40,391 bases of DNA from an uncultured Pelagibacteraceae bacterium (GTDB lineage Bacteria; Pseudomonadota; Alphaproteobacteria; Pelagibacterales; Pelagibacteraceae). Where the stretch lies: assembly GCA_902578525.1 (NCBI GenBank), contig CACHDJ010000002.1, forward strand, positions 72,699 to 113,089. The letters run 5' to 3'. This document shows positions 25,955-34,672 of this stretch, piece by piece (within the stretch, counting starts at the first letter, position 1; each line of letters starts with the position of its first letter). The notes below the pieces were generated by a model. The model made no database searches. It had not been told where the DNA came from and saw only the letters and a program-made list of their open reading frames with translations. The translations under genes and the position numbers were made by a program.

Positions 25955-26455
25955 TTATTTTTCTTTCAATCTAGGAAACAATTCTACAAAGTTACATGGT
26001 TTATGGTTTATATCTAGTTGATGTTTTAATATTCCCTCCCAAGCATCAGTTACACCACCCGAAGATCCTGGTAATGCAAATATATATTTTCCATTTGCTA
26101 ATACTGCACTAGCTCTTGATTGTATGGCTGATGTACCAACAGTTTTTAAACTTATATTTCTAAAAACTTCCCCAAACCCTGGTATTTGTTTATCTGCTAT
26201 TTCATCAATTGCCTCTGGAGTAATATCCCTACCAGTAAGTCCTGTCCCACCTGTGGTAATAATTACATCTACTTTTTCATTATTGATCCAGTCTTTTAAT
26301 ATTAAAACTATTTCATCCTTGTTATCTTTACATATTTTTCTATCTAACAAAATATGATTAGCCTCATTAATTTTATCTACTAAAATTCTACCAGATTTAT
26401 CATTATCAAATGTTCTGGTATCTGTTACAGTCAATAGAGCGATGTTTACTTTCAT
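25955..26455 (-). CDS. moaB: Molybdenum cofactor biosynthesis protein B
   Basis: A 166-aa MoaB/MogA-fold protein, with NIALLTVTDTRTFDNDKSG, the molybdopterin-binding VIITTGGTGLTGRDITPEA, IQSRASAVLANGKYIFALPGS and the C-terminal helix. It adenylylates molybdopterin or is a MoaB of uncertain role. No other moa or moe gene lies nearby. Divergent from the TauE/SafE gene, with 14 bp between starts. Confidence 0.92.
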   Translation of the reverse strand: MKVNIALLTVTDTRTFDNDKSGRILVDKINEANHILLDRKICKDNKDEIVLILKDWINNEKVDVIITTGGTGLTGRDITPEAIDEIADKQIPGFGEVFRNISLKTVGTSAIQSRASAVLANGKYIFALPGSSGGVTDAWEGILKHQLDINHKPCNFVELFPRLKEK

Positions 26456-26469
26456 AAAAATTTATTAAT

Positions 26470-27216
26470 ATGATTATATTATCAATTTTATTTTTTATAA
26501 CAGCAATTTTATATTCAAGTGTTGGCTTTGGTGGTGGATCTACCTATTTGGCATTATTATTAATTTGGGAAATTCCATACTATATTTTTCCAGTAATAGC
26601 TCTTATTTGTAACATAATTGTAGTTACAGGAAATTCTATTAATTACATTCGCGCTGGAAATCATAATTTTAAATTATTAATACCTTTTTTAATTGGTTCA
26701 ATTCCCATGGCTTTTTTAGGTGGCTCTTTAATGATTAGTAAAGAAATATTTGAAATTTTATTATTTTTTGTACTGTCAATTGCTGGATTAATATTATTAA
26801 TAAACAATAAGTCTTATGTAGAAAAAAACATAATAATAAAAAAACTTAATTTAATTTTTTCAATCTTAATAGGTTCAGCAATAGGTTTAATTTCTGGTTT
26901 AGTAGGCATTGGAGGTGGAATTTTTTTAAGCCCAATTCTTTTTTTATTAAAAGCAGACAAACCAAAAAATATTGTTACTTCAGCATCGTTATTTATACTT
27001 ATAAACTCAATTTCTGGGATCTTTGGTCAATTAACTAAAGATATAGTGTTAAATGAAATTTTATTATATTTACCATTATTCTTAGCTGTTTTAATTGGTG
27101 GCCTTTTAGGAAATTTTTTAAATCTAAAAATTTTCTCAAACAGAACACTTGCAATAATGACATCTTTGTTGGTGATTTTTGTCTCTATAAGAATGGGTTT
27201 AAGAATATTTGTTTAA
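26470..27216 (+). CDS. TauE/SafE-family anion exporter
   Basis: A 248-aa membrane protein with about eight helices and two internally repeated blocks, each with a GxGGG motif: SSVGFGGGSTY near the N-terminus and SGLVGIGGGIF near the middle. This matches the TauE/SafE (DUF81) family, whose known members export sulfite, sulfoacetate or related anions. The substrate is unknown. A link to sulfur metabolism in this window (persulfide dioxygenase at 130-810 would make sulfite) is possible but the genes are far apart. Its stop shares TTAA with that of the convergent EamA gene. Confidence 0.85.
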   Translation: MIILSILFFITAILYSSVGFGGGSTYLALLLIWEIPYYIFPVIALICNIIVVTGNSINYIRAGNHNFKLLIPFLIGSIPMAFLGGSLMISKEIFEILLFFVLSIAGLILLINNKSYVEKNIIIKKLNLIFSILIGSAIGLISGLVGIGGGIFLSPILFLLKADKPKNIVTSASLFILINSISGIFGQLTKDIVLNEILLYLPLFLAVLIGGLLGNFLNLKIFSNRTLAIMTSLLVIFVSIRMGLRIFV

Positions 27217-28100
27217 AAAAATTTTTTATTATCTGCTTTTCTTACAAAATAAATACCTACAGAAACAGCTGCAAGTGAAATTAAAACTTTAAATGTAATT
27301 AATTCTTTTAAAAAGATATAACTTAAAATAGTTCCAAAAATAGGAATTAAATAAGAAACTTGAGACTGAAATATTAATCCATTATTAACTAGAATTCTGA
27401 ATCTTAATAACCAAGCAATTCCTGTAGACACTAATCCTAAATAAACGACTGAGATTGTTGAGTCTAATCTTGGGATGATATTCCATGGTTGCTCAATAAA
27501 AACCACAAGGGGAATAAGAATAATAATGGCCCAAATTAATATTGAGCCTGTAACATTTTCATTTTTTTTTTTGCTAATTTTTAAAGTTAAAACTCCACCA
27601 ATAACATAACAAGTCGATCCAAGAAGAATTAATAAAGCAGATAAAAAATTATTTTCATCAATTAATAAGTTGTCAGAGAACAGATAAATTATTCCTGAAA
27701 AACCAATTAAAATTCCAAAAGTTTTGATAAAATTAAACTTTTCATTTTTTGTATAAAAGTGACCTAAAACAGTTGAGCTTAAAGGTGTAGTAGACATTAG
27801 AATAGCTGCCAAATTACTTTGAACAGACTTTACTCCATAAGCGATTAAAAAAAAGGGAGCAACCAAATTTATGAATCCAATCATTGCAAACCAATGCCAA
27901 TCCTTAGAAAATGCTTCGATTTTGATATTTTTATAATAACAAATTAATAAAACTGGAATTGCTCCGAAAAAAACTCTTAGAAAAGCAATCGTTACTGGTC
28001 CAAAAGAATATGTAGCAATTTTTATATTAAAAAAAGCTGAAGCCCAGATTAAAGCTAATAATGTTAATAAGAAATAATCAATTAATTTTGGTTGTCTCAT
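27213..28100 (-). CDS. EamA/DMT-family metabolite exporter
   Basis: A 295-aa protein with ten predicted transmembrane helices in two EamA repeats; typical features are the WASAFFNIKIA N-terminal helix, YGVKSVQSNLAAILMSTTPL, and the second repeat from about 150. These drug/metabolite transporters export small molecules such as amino acids or nucleotides; the substrate cannot be told. The start overlaps the ybaK stop by 4 nt (ATGA). Confidence 0.88.
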   Translation of the reverse strand: MRQPKLIDYFLLTLLALIWASAFFNIKIATYSFGPVTIAFLRVFFGAIPVLLICYYKNIKIEAFSKDWHWFAMIGFINLVAPFFLIAYGVKSVQSNLAAILMSTTPLSSTVLGHFYTKNEKFNFIKTFGILIGFSGIIYLFSDNLLIDENNFLSALLILLGSTCYVIGGVLTLKISKKKNENVTGSILIWAIIILIPLVVFIEQPWNIIPRLDSTISVVYLGLVSTGIAWLLRFRILVNNGLIFQSQVSYLIPIFGTILSYIFLKELITFKVLISLAAVSVGIYFVRKADNKKFF

Positions 28101-28579
28101 TCAGTTATTTCTTTAGTTTCACTAGATGTTAATTTTATTAATTGATTTAATTCTATTTTAAAAACACAATTTGGATGACCAGCTGCTGCAAACAATGTTG
28201 TAAATCTATCTAAATTAATATCCACATAGATTTTTACCTTTTTTAAATGTCCAACAGGTGAAACACCCCCAATTGTATAACCAGTAATTTTTTTAACATC
28301 ATCAGGACTTGCCATTGATACATCTTTTTCATCTAAAATTTTTTTAAGTTTATTTAAAGAGCATCTTTTATCTCCAGAAACTAAGCATAATACAAAATTA
28401 TCACCGGCTCTAAAAAGTAAACTTTTAATAATTGCACCAACATTACAACCTAAAGCTGTAGCTGCATCTTGTGCCGTCCTTGCTGTTTTTTCTAATATGA
28501 TAATCTTAAGATTAGGATCAAATTCTTTAATTGATTTTTCAGCTCTTTTAACAGGTTCTTTATTGAGAATTTGGTTCAC
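28097..28579 (-). CDS. ybaK: YbaK/EbsC-type aminoacyl-tRNA deacylase
   Basis: A 160-aa YbaK/ProRS-editing-domain protein. It has ARTAQDAATALGCNVGAIIKSL, FVLCLVSGDKRCSLNKL, TGYTIGGVSPVGH and AAGHPNCVFKI, typical of the family that removes misacylated amino acids from tRNA. Whether it clears Cys-tRNA(Pro) or another substrate is unclear. The start codon is GTG; there is no nearby in-frame ATG. It is divergent from glnA with 141 bp between them. Confidence 0.88.
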   Translation of the reverse strand: MNQILNKEPVKRAEKSIKEFDPNLKIIILEKTARTAQDAATALGCNVGAIIKSLLFRAGDNFVLCLVSGDKRCSLNKLKKILDEKDVSMASPDDVKKITGYTIGGVSPVGHLKKVKIYVDINLDRFTTLFAAAGHPNCVFKIELNQLIKLTSSETKEITE

Positions 28580-28599
28580 AGATTTTTAAAATTGTTGTT

Positions 28600-28720
28600 T
28601 AATATTATTGCATAAATACATCACTTATGTGAAAATTGCATAGGTGTTATTTATTAAATAAGCAATATTTTTAGTGATTATTTTGTTAATTACCACCCGT
28701 AGAATTATAAAGGAGACAAA
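28600..28720 (+). promoter_or_regulatory. glnA promoter/leader with repeats
   Basis: The 141-bp gap before glnA has ATTGCATA at 28607-28614 and again at 28635-28642, then GCAAT at 28662-28666, the complement of ATTGC. Between them TTATTT and AAATAA can form an inner stem. A ribosome site AAGGAG (28710-28715) is 5 nt before the ATG. No sigma-54 -24/-12 element is visible. Regulatory role is inferred. Confidence 0.4.
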
Positions 28721-30127
28721 ATGAGCGCAGCAAATGTTTTAAAATTTATTAAAGAAAAAGAAGCAGAGTTTGTAGACCTAAGATTTACCGACCCAAGAGG
28801 TAAACTTCAACATTTAACTATGGATGTAACAGTTGTTGATGAAGATATGCTTAATAATGGAGTTTTTTTTGACGGTTCGTCTATTGCAGGATGGAAAGCA
28901 ATTAATGAATCTGACATGATTTTAAAACCAGATACTTCAAGAATGTTCATGGATCCTTTCACTTCTCATAATACTGTAGTTTTATTTTGTGATATTTTGG
29001 ATGCTATTAAAAAAGATCCTTATGAAAGAGATCCAAGAGGAGTTGCGAAAAAAGCTGAAGAATATTTAAAGGCTTCAGGTATTGGTGATAAAGCTTTTTT
29101 TGGTCCAGAGCCTGAATTTTTTGTTTTTGATGATGTAAGAATTAAAAATGATATGAACGAGTGTGGTTTCGTTCTAGATAGTAAAGAAGGACCTTATAAC
29201 TCTGGTAAAGAATATGAAAATGGTAACATGGGTCATAGACCTGGTGTTAAAGGCGGTTATTTCCCAGTGCCTCCAGTTGATAGTGAGCAAGATATGCGAG
29301 GTGAATATTTAAAAAATTTAAAAGAGGTAGGTATTAAAGTTGAAAAACACCACCATGAAGTTGCACCAAGCCAACACGAGTTAGGAATGTATTTTGGAAC
29401 ATTGGTTCAACAAGCAGACAATGTTCAATTGTACAAATATGTTGTACAAATGGTTACACACTCATTTGGTAAGACAGCAACATTTATGCCTAAACCAGTT
29501 GCAGGAGATAACGGTTCCGGTATGCATACTCATCAATCAATTTGGAAAGGAGACACTCCAGTATTTTCTGGAGATGCTTATGCAGGTCTATCTGAAACAG
29601 CATTACACTACATTGGTGGAATACTAAAACATGCCAAGGCAATCAATGCTTTCGCTAATGCAACAACAAATAGTTATAAAAGACTTATTCCTGGTTTTGA
29701 AGCTCCAGTTCTATTAGCTTACTCTGCAAGAAACAGATCAGCGTCATGTAGAATACCAATTACATTAAGTAAAAAAGGAGCTAGATGTGAAATAAGATTT
29801 CCAGATGCTTCAGGAAACCCTTATTTAACTTTTGCAGCAATGTTAATGGCAGGAATAGATGGGATTAAAAATAAAATTCACCCAGGCGAGTCTTTTGATA
29901 AAGACTTATACGAATTACCTCCAGAAGAAGTAAAATCAATTCCTACTGTTTGTGGATCATTGAGAGAAGCAATGGAGAGTTTAGATAAAGATAGAGAATT
30001 TCTAACTCAAGGTGGCGTATTCACTGATGATCAGATTGATGCTTATATTGCACTCAAGTTTGAAGAAATTCACAAATTTGAACATGCACCTCATCCTGTA
30101 GAATTTGAGATGTATTACAGCTGTTAG
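28721..30127 (+). CDS. glnA: Glutamine synthetase type I
   Basis: A 468-aa GSI enzyme that makes glutamine from glutamate, ammonia and ATP. Landmarks: [10 protein letters not shown] near the N-terminus, [41 protein letters not shown], the ATP-binding NRSASCRIP and the adenylylation site Tyr397 in [10 protein letters not shown]. The usual partner glnB is not next to it. Cultured SAR11 is reported to lack PII proteins and NtrBC, so control here must work otherwise. The preceding leader may be involved. Confidence 0.97.
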   Translation: MSAANVLKFIKEKEAEFVDLRFTDPRGKLQHLTMDVTVVDEDMLNNGVFFDGSSIAGWKAINESDMILKPDTSRMFMDPFTSHNTVVLFCDILDAIKKDPYERDPRGVAKKAEEYLKASGIGDKAFFGPEPEFFVFDDVRIKNDMNECGFVLDSKEGPYNSGKEYENGNMGHRPGVKGGYFPVPPVDSEQDMRGEYLKNLKEVGIKVEKHHHEVAPSQHELGMYFGTLVQQADNVQLYKYVVQMVTHSFGKTATFMPKPVAGDNGSGMHTHQSIWKGDTPVFSGDAYAGLSETALHYIGGILKHAKAINAFANATTNSYKRLIPGFEAPVLLAYSARNRSASCRIPITLSKKGARCEIRFPDASGNPYLTFAAMLMAGIDGIKNKIHPGESFDKDLYELPPEEVKSIPTVCGSLREAMESLDKDREFLTQGGVFTDDQIDAYIALKFEEIHKFEHAPHPVEFEMYYSC

Positions 30128-30137
30128 AATTCTCTAA

Positions 30138-30308
30138 TTACTGTTTAGTTGTTGCAATAGTATTTTTGTTAATACCTTTTTTTACCACATAATCTTGAGT
30201 GCCATTTGCACCAGTTTCAACCTCTTTACGTAAATCTTTAAAAAAAGATTTTTCTTTTAAAGAGTCTTTAAGATCTTTAACAAGATTTTTAAATTCAAAT
30301 TTATTCAT
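30138..30308 (-). CDS. 56-aa hypothetical protein after the suf operon
   Basis: A frame of 56 codons plus stop on the minus strand, 66 bp after sufA stops and 10 bp from the convergent glnA stop. The protein is charged and helical at its start (MNKFEFKNLVKDLKDSLKEK), then has KDLRKEVETGANGTQDYVV and a basic end. No signal peptide or membrane segment. It fills most of an otherwise empty gap, which favours a real gene. No family is recognised. Confidence 0.4.
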   Translation of the reverse strand: MNKFEFKNLVKDLKDSLKEKSFFKDLRKEVETGANGTQDYVVKKGINKNTIATTKQ

Positions 30309-30374
30309 AAAAGAATCATATACTAGATATGCATTTTATGCAATACTGCTATGCAACTTATGGGAGACTACTAC

Positions 30375-30710
30375 TTAACTTATTTTAAAGGACTCTCCAC
30401 AACCACATCGCTCTGTCTCATTAGGGTTATTAAATACAAAAGTTGAGGAAAAATCTTCTTTTTTGTAGTCCATTTCTGTTCCTAGGAGATACATGACTGC
30501 AGCTGAGTCTATAAAAACTTTCACACCTTTGTCCTCAATTATTTCATCATTTGGATTGAGTTCTTTAGAATACTCCATCACATAAGACATTCCAGCACAT
30601 CCACCAGATTTTACAGAAACACGCACTCCTAATGCATCCTTTTCAGCACTAGACATAATTTCTTTTATTCTACTTGCAGCCTTTTCGCTTAATTTAATTA
30701 TAGGGTTCAT
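30375..30710 (-). CDS. sufA: A-type iron-sulfur carrier protein
   Basis: A 111-aa HesB/IscA-type protein. The three cysteines that carry the cluster are present in KSGGCAGMSYV and RCGCGESF. It takes Fe-S clusters from SufBCD and hands them to apoproteins. The start at 30710 (MNPIIKLSEKAASRI) overlaps the SufT stop by 1 nt; a longer in-frame opening (to 30773) lies inside sufT and has no homologous sequence. Last recognised gene of the suf operon. Confidence 0.92.
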   Translation of the reverse strand: MNPIIKLSEKAASRIKEIMSSAEKDALGVRVSVKSGGCAGMSYVMEYSKELNPNDEIIEDKGVKVFIDSAAVMYLLGTEMDYKKEDFSSTFVFNNPNETERCGCGESFKIS

Positions 30711-31006
30711 TATAAGTTTAATTCTAATTTTGCTGCATCTGACATCATATCTTTTGTCCAGGGTGGATCCCAAACTAATTTAAGATCAACGTCATCAATT
30801 TCCTCAACCTGCATAGCGCCCTCTTTCACTTCTTTAGGTAAACTTTCAGCAACTGGACAATTAGGAGTTGTTAATGTCATTTTAATTTCGGCTTTTCTTC
30901 CTATAACTTGTATATCATAAATTAAACCAAGTTCATAAATATTTACAGGTAATTCGGGATCATAAATTTTTCTAATTTCATCTATAATTTTTTTTTTTAC
31001 TTCCAT
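30710..31006 (-). CDS. sufT: SufT / DUF59 Fe-S assembly factor
   Basis: A 98-aa MIP18 (DUF59) family protein, with IRKIYDPELPVNIYELGLIY, TLTTPNCPVAESLP and VWDPPWTKDMMSDAAK. The motif is that of SufT, an auxiliary maturation factor for Fe-S proteins. It lies between sufU (5 bp) and sufA (1-nt overlap), the usual order in alphaproteobacterial suf operons. Confidence 0.93.
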   Translation of the reverse strand: MEVKKKIIDEIRKIYDPELPVNIYELGLIYDIQVIGRKAEIKMTLTTPNCPVAESLPKEVKEGAMQVEEIDDVDLKLVWDPPWTKDMMSDAAKLELNL

Positions 31007-31011
31007 AAATA

Positions 31012-31476
31012 CTAATCTTCGGTGCTAACTTGTTTTCCATCATTTTCTATTGCAGAAACTAATGTATGCCATGATAAAGTAGCACATTTAACTCTCATTG
31101 GGTATTGCTTAACACCCGAAAGACACATTAATTTTGTTTTATCATCTTCTTTCAAAATTTTATTTTTAAGTTCAGGATTTTCCTTTATCATTCCTAGAAA
31201 ATCTTCAATAATTTCTTTAGCCTCATTATCACTTTTACCTTTTATTAAATCTGTCATTATCGAGGCTGATGCCATTGATATTGCACATCCACTTCCTTCA
31301 AAAGAAATATCCTCTACTCTCCTTTGTTCGTTTAATTTCAAATACACATGTACATTGTCTCCACATAATGGATTATTTCCTTTAGCATCTTTATTAAAAT
31401 TTTCTGTTTTTCCTAAATTTCTAGGATTCTTTCCATGTTCCAGGATTATCTCTTGATATAATTCTTTTAAGTTCAT
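31012..31476 (-). CDS. sufU: SufU-type scaffold/sulfur acceptor
   Basis: A 154-aa SufU/IscU-fold protein with the three cysteines in NPLCGDNV, EGSGCAISMASAS and KCATLSWHTL. Between the second and third Cys is an insertion of about 20 residues relative to IscU, which is the mark of SufU. It accepts sulfur from SufS, with zinc in the site. Its start overlaps the sufS stop by 4 nt. Confidence 0.94.
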   Translation of the reverse strand: MNLKELYQEIILEHGKNPRNLGKTENFNKDAKGNNPLCGDNVHVYLKLNEQRRVEDISFEGSGCAISMASASIMTDLIKGKSDNEAKEIIEDFLGMIKENPELKNKILKEDDKTKLMCLSGVKQYPMRVKCATLSWHTLVSAIENDGKQVSTED

Positions 31477-32693
31477 TTTATCTCAAAAATTTTTTTACAA
31501 TTATTAATTCCATCATTTAATTTATCTAGGTCATCTTTGGTATTATAAACTCCTAAGGATGCTCTTGCACTTGCAGAAATACCTAATTTATCGTGAAGTA
31601 TTTGACAACAATGGTGACCAGCTCTTATAGCAACTCCTGTTTCATCTAAAATAGTCGCGATATCATGTGGATGAACTCCTTCAACTGTAAATGATAATAC
31701 TCCCCTTCGCTCTTTTGGATTTCCAATGAGTTTTACAGAATTATTCTTTCTTAAAATTTCTTGACCATATTCTATTAATTCTTTTTCGTGATTTATTATA
31801 TTTTCAATCCCAATACTTTCCAGAAATTTTATTGACTGGTCAAAGGCAATTACCTGTGCGGTGGCCATTGTTCCAGCTTCATACTTATTAGGAAGCTCAC
31901 CATAAGAAATTCTATCTTTTTTTACTTCATTTATCATTCCCCCGCCTCCTTGGTACGGTGGAAGTTGCTCTAACCATTTCTTTTTTCCATACAAAACTCC
32001 GAGACCCGTTGGTCCATACATTTTATGACATGAAATAGCATAAAAATCACAATCTAAGTCTTGCATATCTAATTTTAAATGTGGTCCTCCCTGACATCCA
32101 TCTACTACAACGATAATACCTTTTGAGTGTGCTAATTGAGTTATCTCTTTAATCGGTAAAACTGCACCAGTAACATTGGATAAATGAGTTATAGCTATAA
32201 CTTTAGTTTTATTTGTAATCATTTTCTCTATATTTTCAATCGGTATGTCTCCGTCATCGTTTATCTCTGCAAATTTAATTATAATATTTTTGGATTTTCT
32301 TAAAAAATGCCATGGAACATAATTTGAATGATGCTCTAATTCTGTAATTAAAATTTCATCATTTGGTTTCAAGATTGTCTGTCCTAGAGTGTTAGCCACC
32401 AAATTTAGAGCTTCTGTTGCTCCTTTGGTAAACACAATTTCATTTTTATCTTTGGCATTAATATATTTTTGTACTGACAATCTTGTATTTTCATATAAAT
32501 TTGTAGCTGCAACAGCTAAATAATGAATACTTCTCCCCACATTTGAAAATTGTTTAGAGTAAAAATCATTTATCCTATTCAAAACAACTTTGGGTTTTTG
32601 AGATGAATTAGCGCTATCTAAATAAACTAAATCATTATTCTGAATTTTTTCATCAAAAATCGGAAATTCTTTTTTAATGTTGTTTATATTCAT
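31473..32693 (-). CDS. sufS: Cysteine desulfurase SufS
   Basis: A 406-aa group II cysteine desulfurase (PLP, aminotransferase class V). The PLP lysine lies in AISCHKMYGPTG and the catalytic Cys in RAGHHCCQIL. Other landmarks are YLDSANSSQKP and ITELEHHSNYVPW. It releases sulfur from cysteine for SufU and SufBCD. Overlaps sufD by 4 nt. Confidence 0.96.
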   Translation of the reverse strand: MNINNIKKEFPIFDEKIQNNDLVYLDSANSSQKPKVVLNRINDFYSKQFSNVGRSIHYLAVAATNLYENTRLSVQKYINAKDKNEIVFTKGATEALNLVANTLGQTILKPNDEILITELEHHSNYVPWHFLRKSKNIIIKFAEINDDGDIPIENIEKMITNKTKVIAITHLSNVTGAVLPIKEITQLAHSKGIIVVVDGCQGGPHLKLDMQDLDCDFYAISCHKMYGPTGLGVLYGKKKWLEQLPPYQGGGGMINEVKKDRISYGELPNKYEAGTMATAQVIAFDQSIKFLESIGIENIINHEKELIEYGQEILRKNNSVKLIGNPKERRGVLSFTVEGVHPHDIATILDETGVAIRAGHHCCQILHDKLGISASARASLGVYNTKDDLDKLNDGINNCKKIFEIK

Positions 32694-33937
32694 TCTTTCA
32701 ATCCAATAATATTTTTAATTAAGTTTTTTATTTCTGAGTCAGTAATCTTTTCAACAACATCTAGTAAAAAACCATTTATTAAAAGTTCTTTTGACTGTTG
32801 ATAATTTAATCCACGAGACATCAAATAAAAAATTGAGTCTTCATTTAAGCTTCCCGATGCTGATCCATGAGAGCATTTTACATCATCAGCGTAAATTTCT
32901 AATTCTGGTTTTGCATTAAATTCTGATGTTTCATCTAATAATATTGCTTTGCTTAATTGATACCCGTCAGTTTTTTGAGCTTTTGAGTTTACAAATATTC
33001 TTCCTTGATATGCAGATTTTGAATTTTTTCCAAGAACACTTTTAATCAGCTGATAACTTTTAGTGTTCTCGACTAAATGATTTATTGAAGTTCTTATTTC
33101 ATGCTGTTGATTTTCCTTTAATGAAAAAACTCCATTAATAAAAGCAGAAGAATATTCGCCGTTTAAATTACAGTTTATTTCATTTTTAAAATAATCTGAA
33201 CCAGCAGATAATATAAATGTTTCTGATACACTGTTATTGCCCTGTTCAATATTATTAAAAGAGTATTTTAAACTATTATTTTTAAATTTATCAATTTTAT
33301 AATTTTTAAGAATTGAGTTTTTTTCTAAATTAAAATTGTAAAAAATATTAATAAAGTTTTTAGCTGCGTTATCAGTAAAAAAATCAATAAGCCTTAAGCA
33401 GCTATTTTCTCCTAATTCAAAATCTAATCTTAAATTAATATTCGTTGACTTTATCTTATCATTTGTTGAGTGATAAATTATTAAAGGTTTTTTTAAAGAA
33501 TAATTCTTTTTAACTATAATTTTAAAAACTTTATGTGTAAGTGCACTATTTAAATCAATTAATGAGTTTTCATAATCAAATGATATATCTTTTTTAGTTT
33601 CATCACTTATTTCAATTTTATTTTGGTCTTCATAATTAAAATCAATTTTTTCTATTCTTCCATTAATAAAAATAATTTTATTATGCTCTAAACCATCAAT
33701 AAAAATAGATGAGTCAATTTTATTGGGTTGTGAATAATCATTAAAAAAACTTATATCACCAATGTTTTTCTTAATAATTTGATTTAAATCCAAAAATTTC
33801 CAATCTTCTTGTTTTCTATTTGGAAAACCTCTTTTAATAAACTTATTCAAAAAATCTTTTTTTATTTGAATTTCTTCCTTAGAAATCTTTGACGTTTTTA
33901 CTATCTTATCAAAATCTGACTGTAATTGTTCACTCAT
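32690..33937 (-). CDS. sufD: Fe-S assembly protein SufD
   Basis: A 415-aa SufBD-core protein. The N-terminal region is divergent, as usual for SufD, and the C-terminal core has GRIFVNSKAQKTDGYQLSKAILL, DDVKCSHGSASG and MSRGLNYQQSKELLINGFL. It forms the SufBC2D complex as the scaffold partner of SufB. It follows sufC directly with no gap. Confidence 0.94.
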   Translation of the reverse strand: MSEQLQSDFDKIVKTSKISKEEIQIKKDFLNKFIKRGFPNRKQEDWKFLDLNQIIKKNIGDISFFNDYSQPNKIDSSIFIDGLEHNKIIFINGRIEKIDFNYEDQNKIEISDETKKDISFDYENSLIDLNSALTHKVFKIIVKKNYSLKKPLIIYHSTNDKIKSTNINLRLDFELGENSCLRLIDFFTDNAAKNFINIFYNFNLEKNSILKNYKIDKFKNNSLKYSFNNIEQGNNSVSETFILSAGSDYFKNEINCNLNGEYSSAFINGVFSLKENQQHEIRTSINHLVENTKSYQLIKSVLGKNSKSAYQGRIFVNSKAQKTDGYQLSKAILLDETSEFNAKPELEIYADDVKCSHGSASGSLNEDSIFYLMSRGLNYQQSKELLINGFLLDVVEKITDSEIKNLIKNIIGLKE

Positions 33938-34672
33938 TTAATTAAAACTTTCGTATCCTTTTTTTTCTAATTCGATCGCTAATTCTGGACCACCAGATCT
34001 AATTATCTTTCCATTCATTAGAACATGAACAAAGTCTGGTTTTATATAATCTAATAATCTTTGATAATGAGTTATTATTAAAAAAGAATTATTTTTATTT
34101 CTCAAAGTATTAACCCCATCAGCAACTATCTTTAACGCATCTATATCCAATCCTGAATCTGTTTCATCTAAAATAGATAATTTTGGAGCTAACATTGACA
34201 TTTGCAAAATTTCATTTTTCTTTTTTTCTCCGCCTGAAAAACCAACATTCAATTGTCTATTTAGTTTTTCTTCGTCAAATTTTAATTCTTTTGCTTTTTC
34301 TTTAACAAGTTTTAAAAATTCTATCGCATCCAATTCTTTTTCACCTCTTGCTTTTCTAATTGCATTTAAAGATGTTTTTAAAAATATATTAGTGTTTACA
34401 CCTGGAATTTCTAATGGATATTGGAAAGCTAAAAATATTCCTTTGTGTGCTCTCTCCTCTGTCTCAAGATCAAACAAATTTTTGTTTTCAAATAAAATTT
34501 CACCTGATACCTCATAACCTTTTTTTCCTGATAGAATATTAGATAACGTACTTTTTCCTGAGCCATTTGGGCCCATAATTGCATGAACTTCACCAGGATT
34601 TATATTTAAAGAAAACCCCTTTAATATAGATTTGTTTTCAACGATAGCATCTAAATTACTTATTTTAAGCAT
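33938..34672 (-). CDS. sufC: Fe-S assembly ATPase SufC
   Basis: A 244-aa ABC-type ATPase with Walker A MGPNGSGKST (near residue 34), signature VGFSGGEKKKNEI and Walker B with the SufC feature LSILDETDSGLDIDAL. It powers the SufBC2D scaffold in the cytoplasm. Its ATG overlaps the sufB stop by 1 nt. Confidence 0.96.
   Translation of the reverse strand: MLKISNLDAIVENKSILKGFSLNINPGEVHAIMGPNGSGKSTLSNILSGKKGYEVSGEILFENKNLFDLETEERAHKGIFLAFQYPLEIPGVNTNIFLKTSLNAIRKARGEKELDAIEFLKLVKEKAKELKFDEEKLNRQLNVGFSGGEKKKNEILQMSMLAPKLSILDETDSGLDIDALKIVADGVNTLRNKNNSFLIITHYQRLLDYIKPDFVHVLMNGKIIRSGGPELAIELEKKGYESFN

Noticed and set aside
28580-28720. sigma-54 promoter or glutamine riboswitch upstream of glnA
   Set aside because: No GG/GC -24/-12 pair, and I could not match the known glnA RNA or other riboswitch consensus by eye.
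31022-31456. 144-codon open frame on + opposite sufU
   Set aside because: Antisense to sufU, which has all family cysteines; no own ribosome site or motif.
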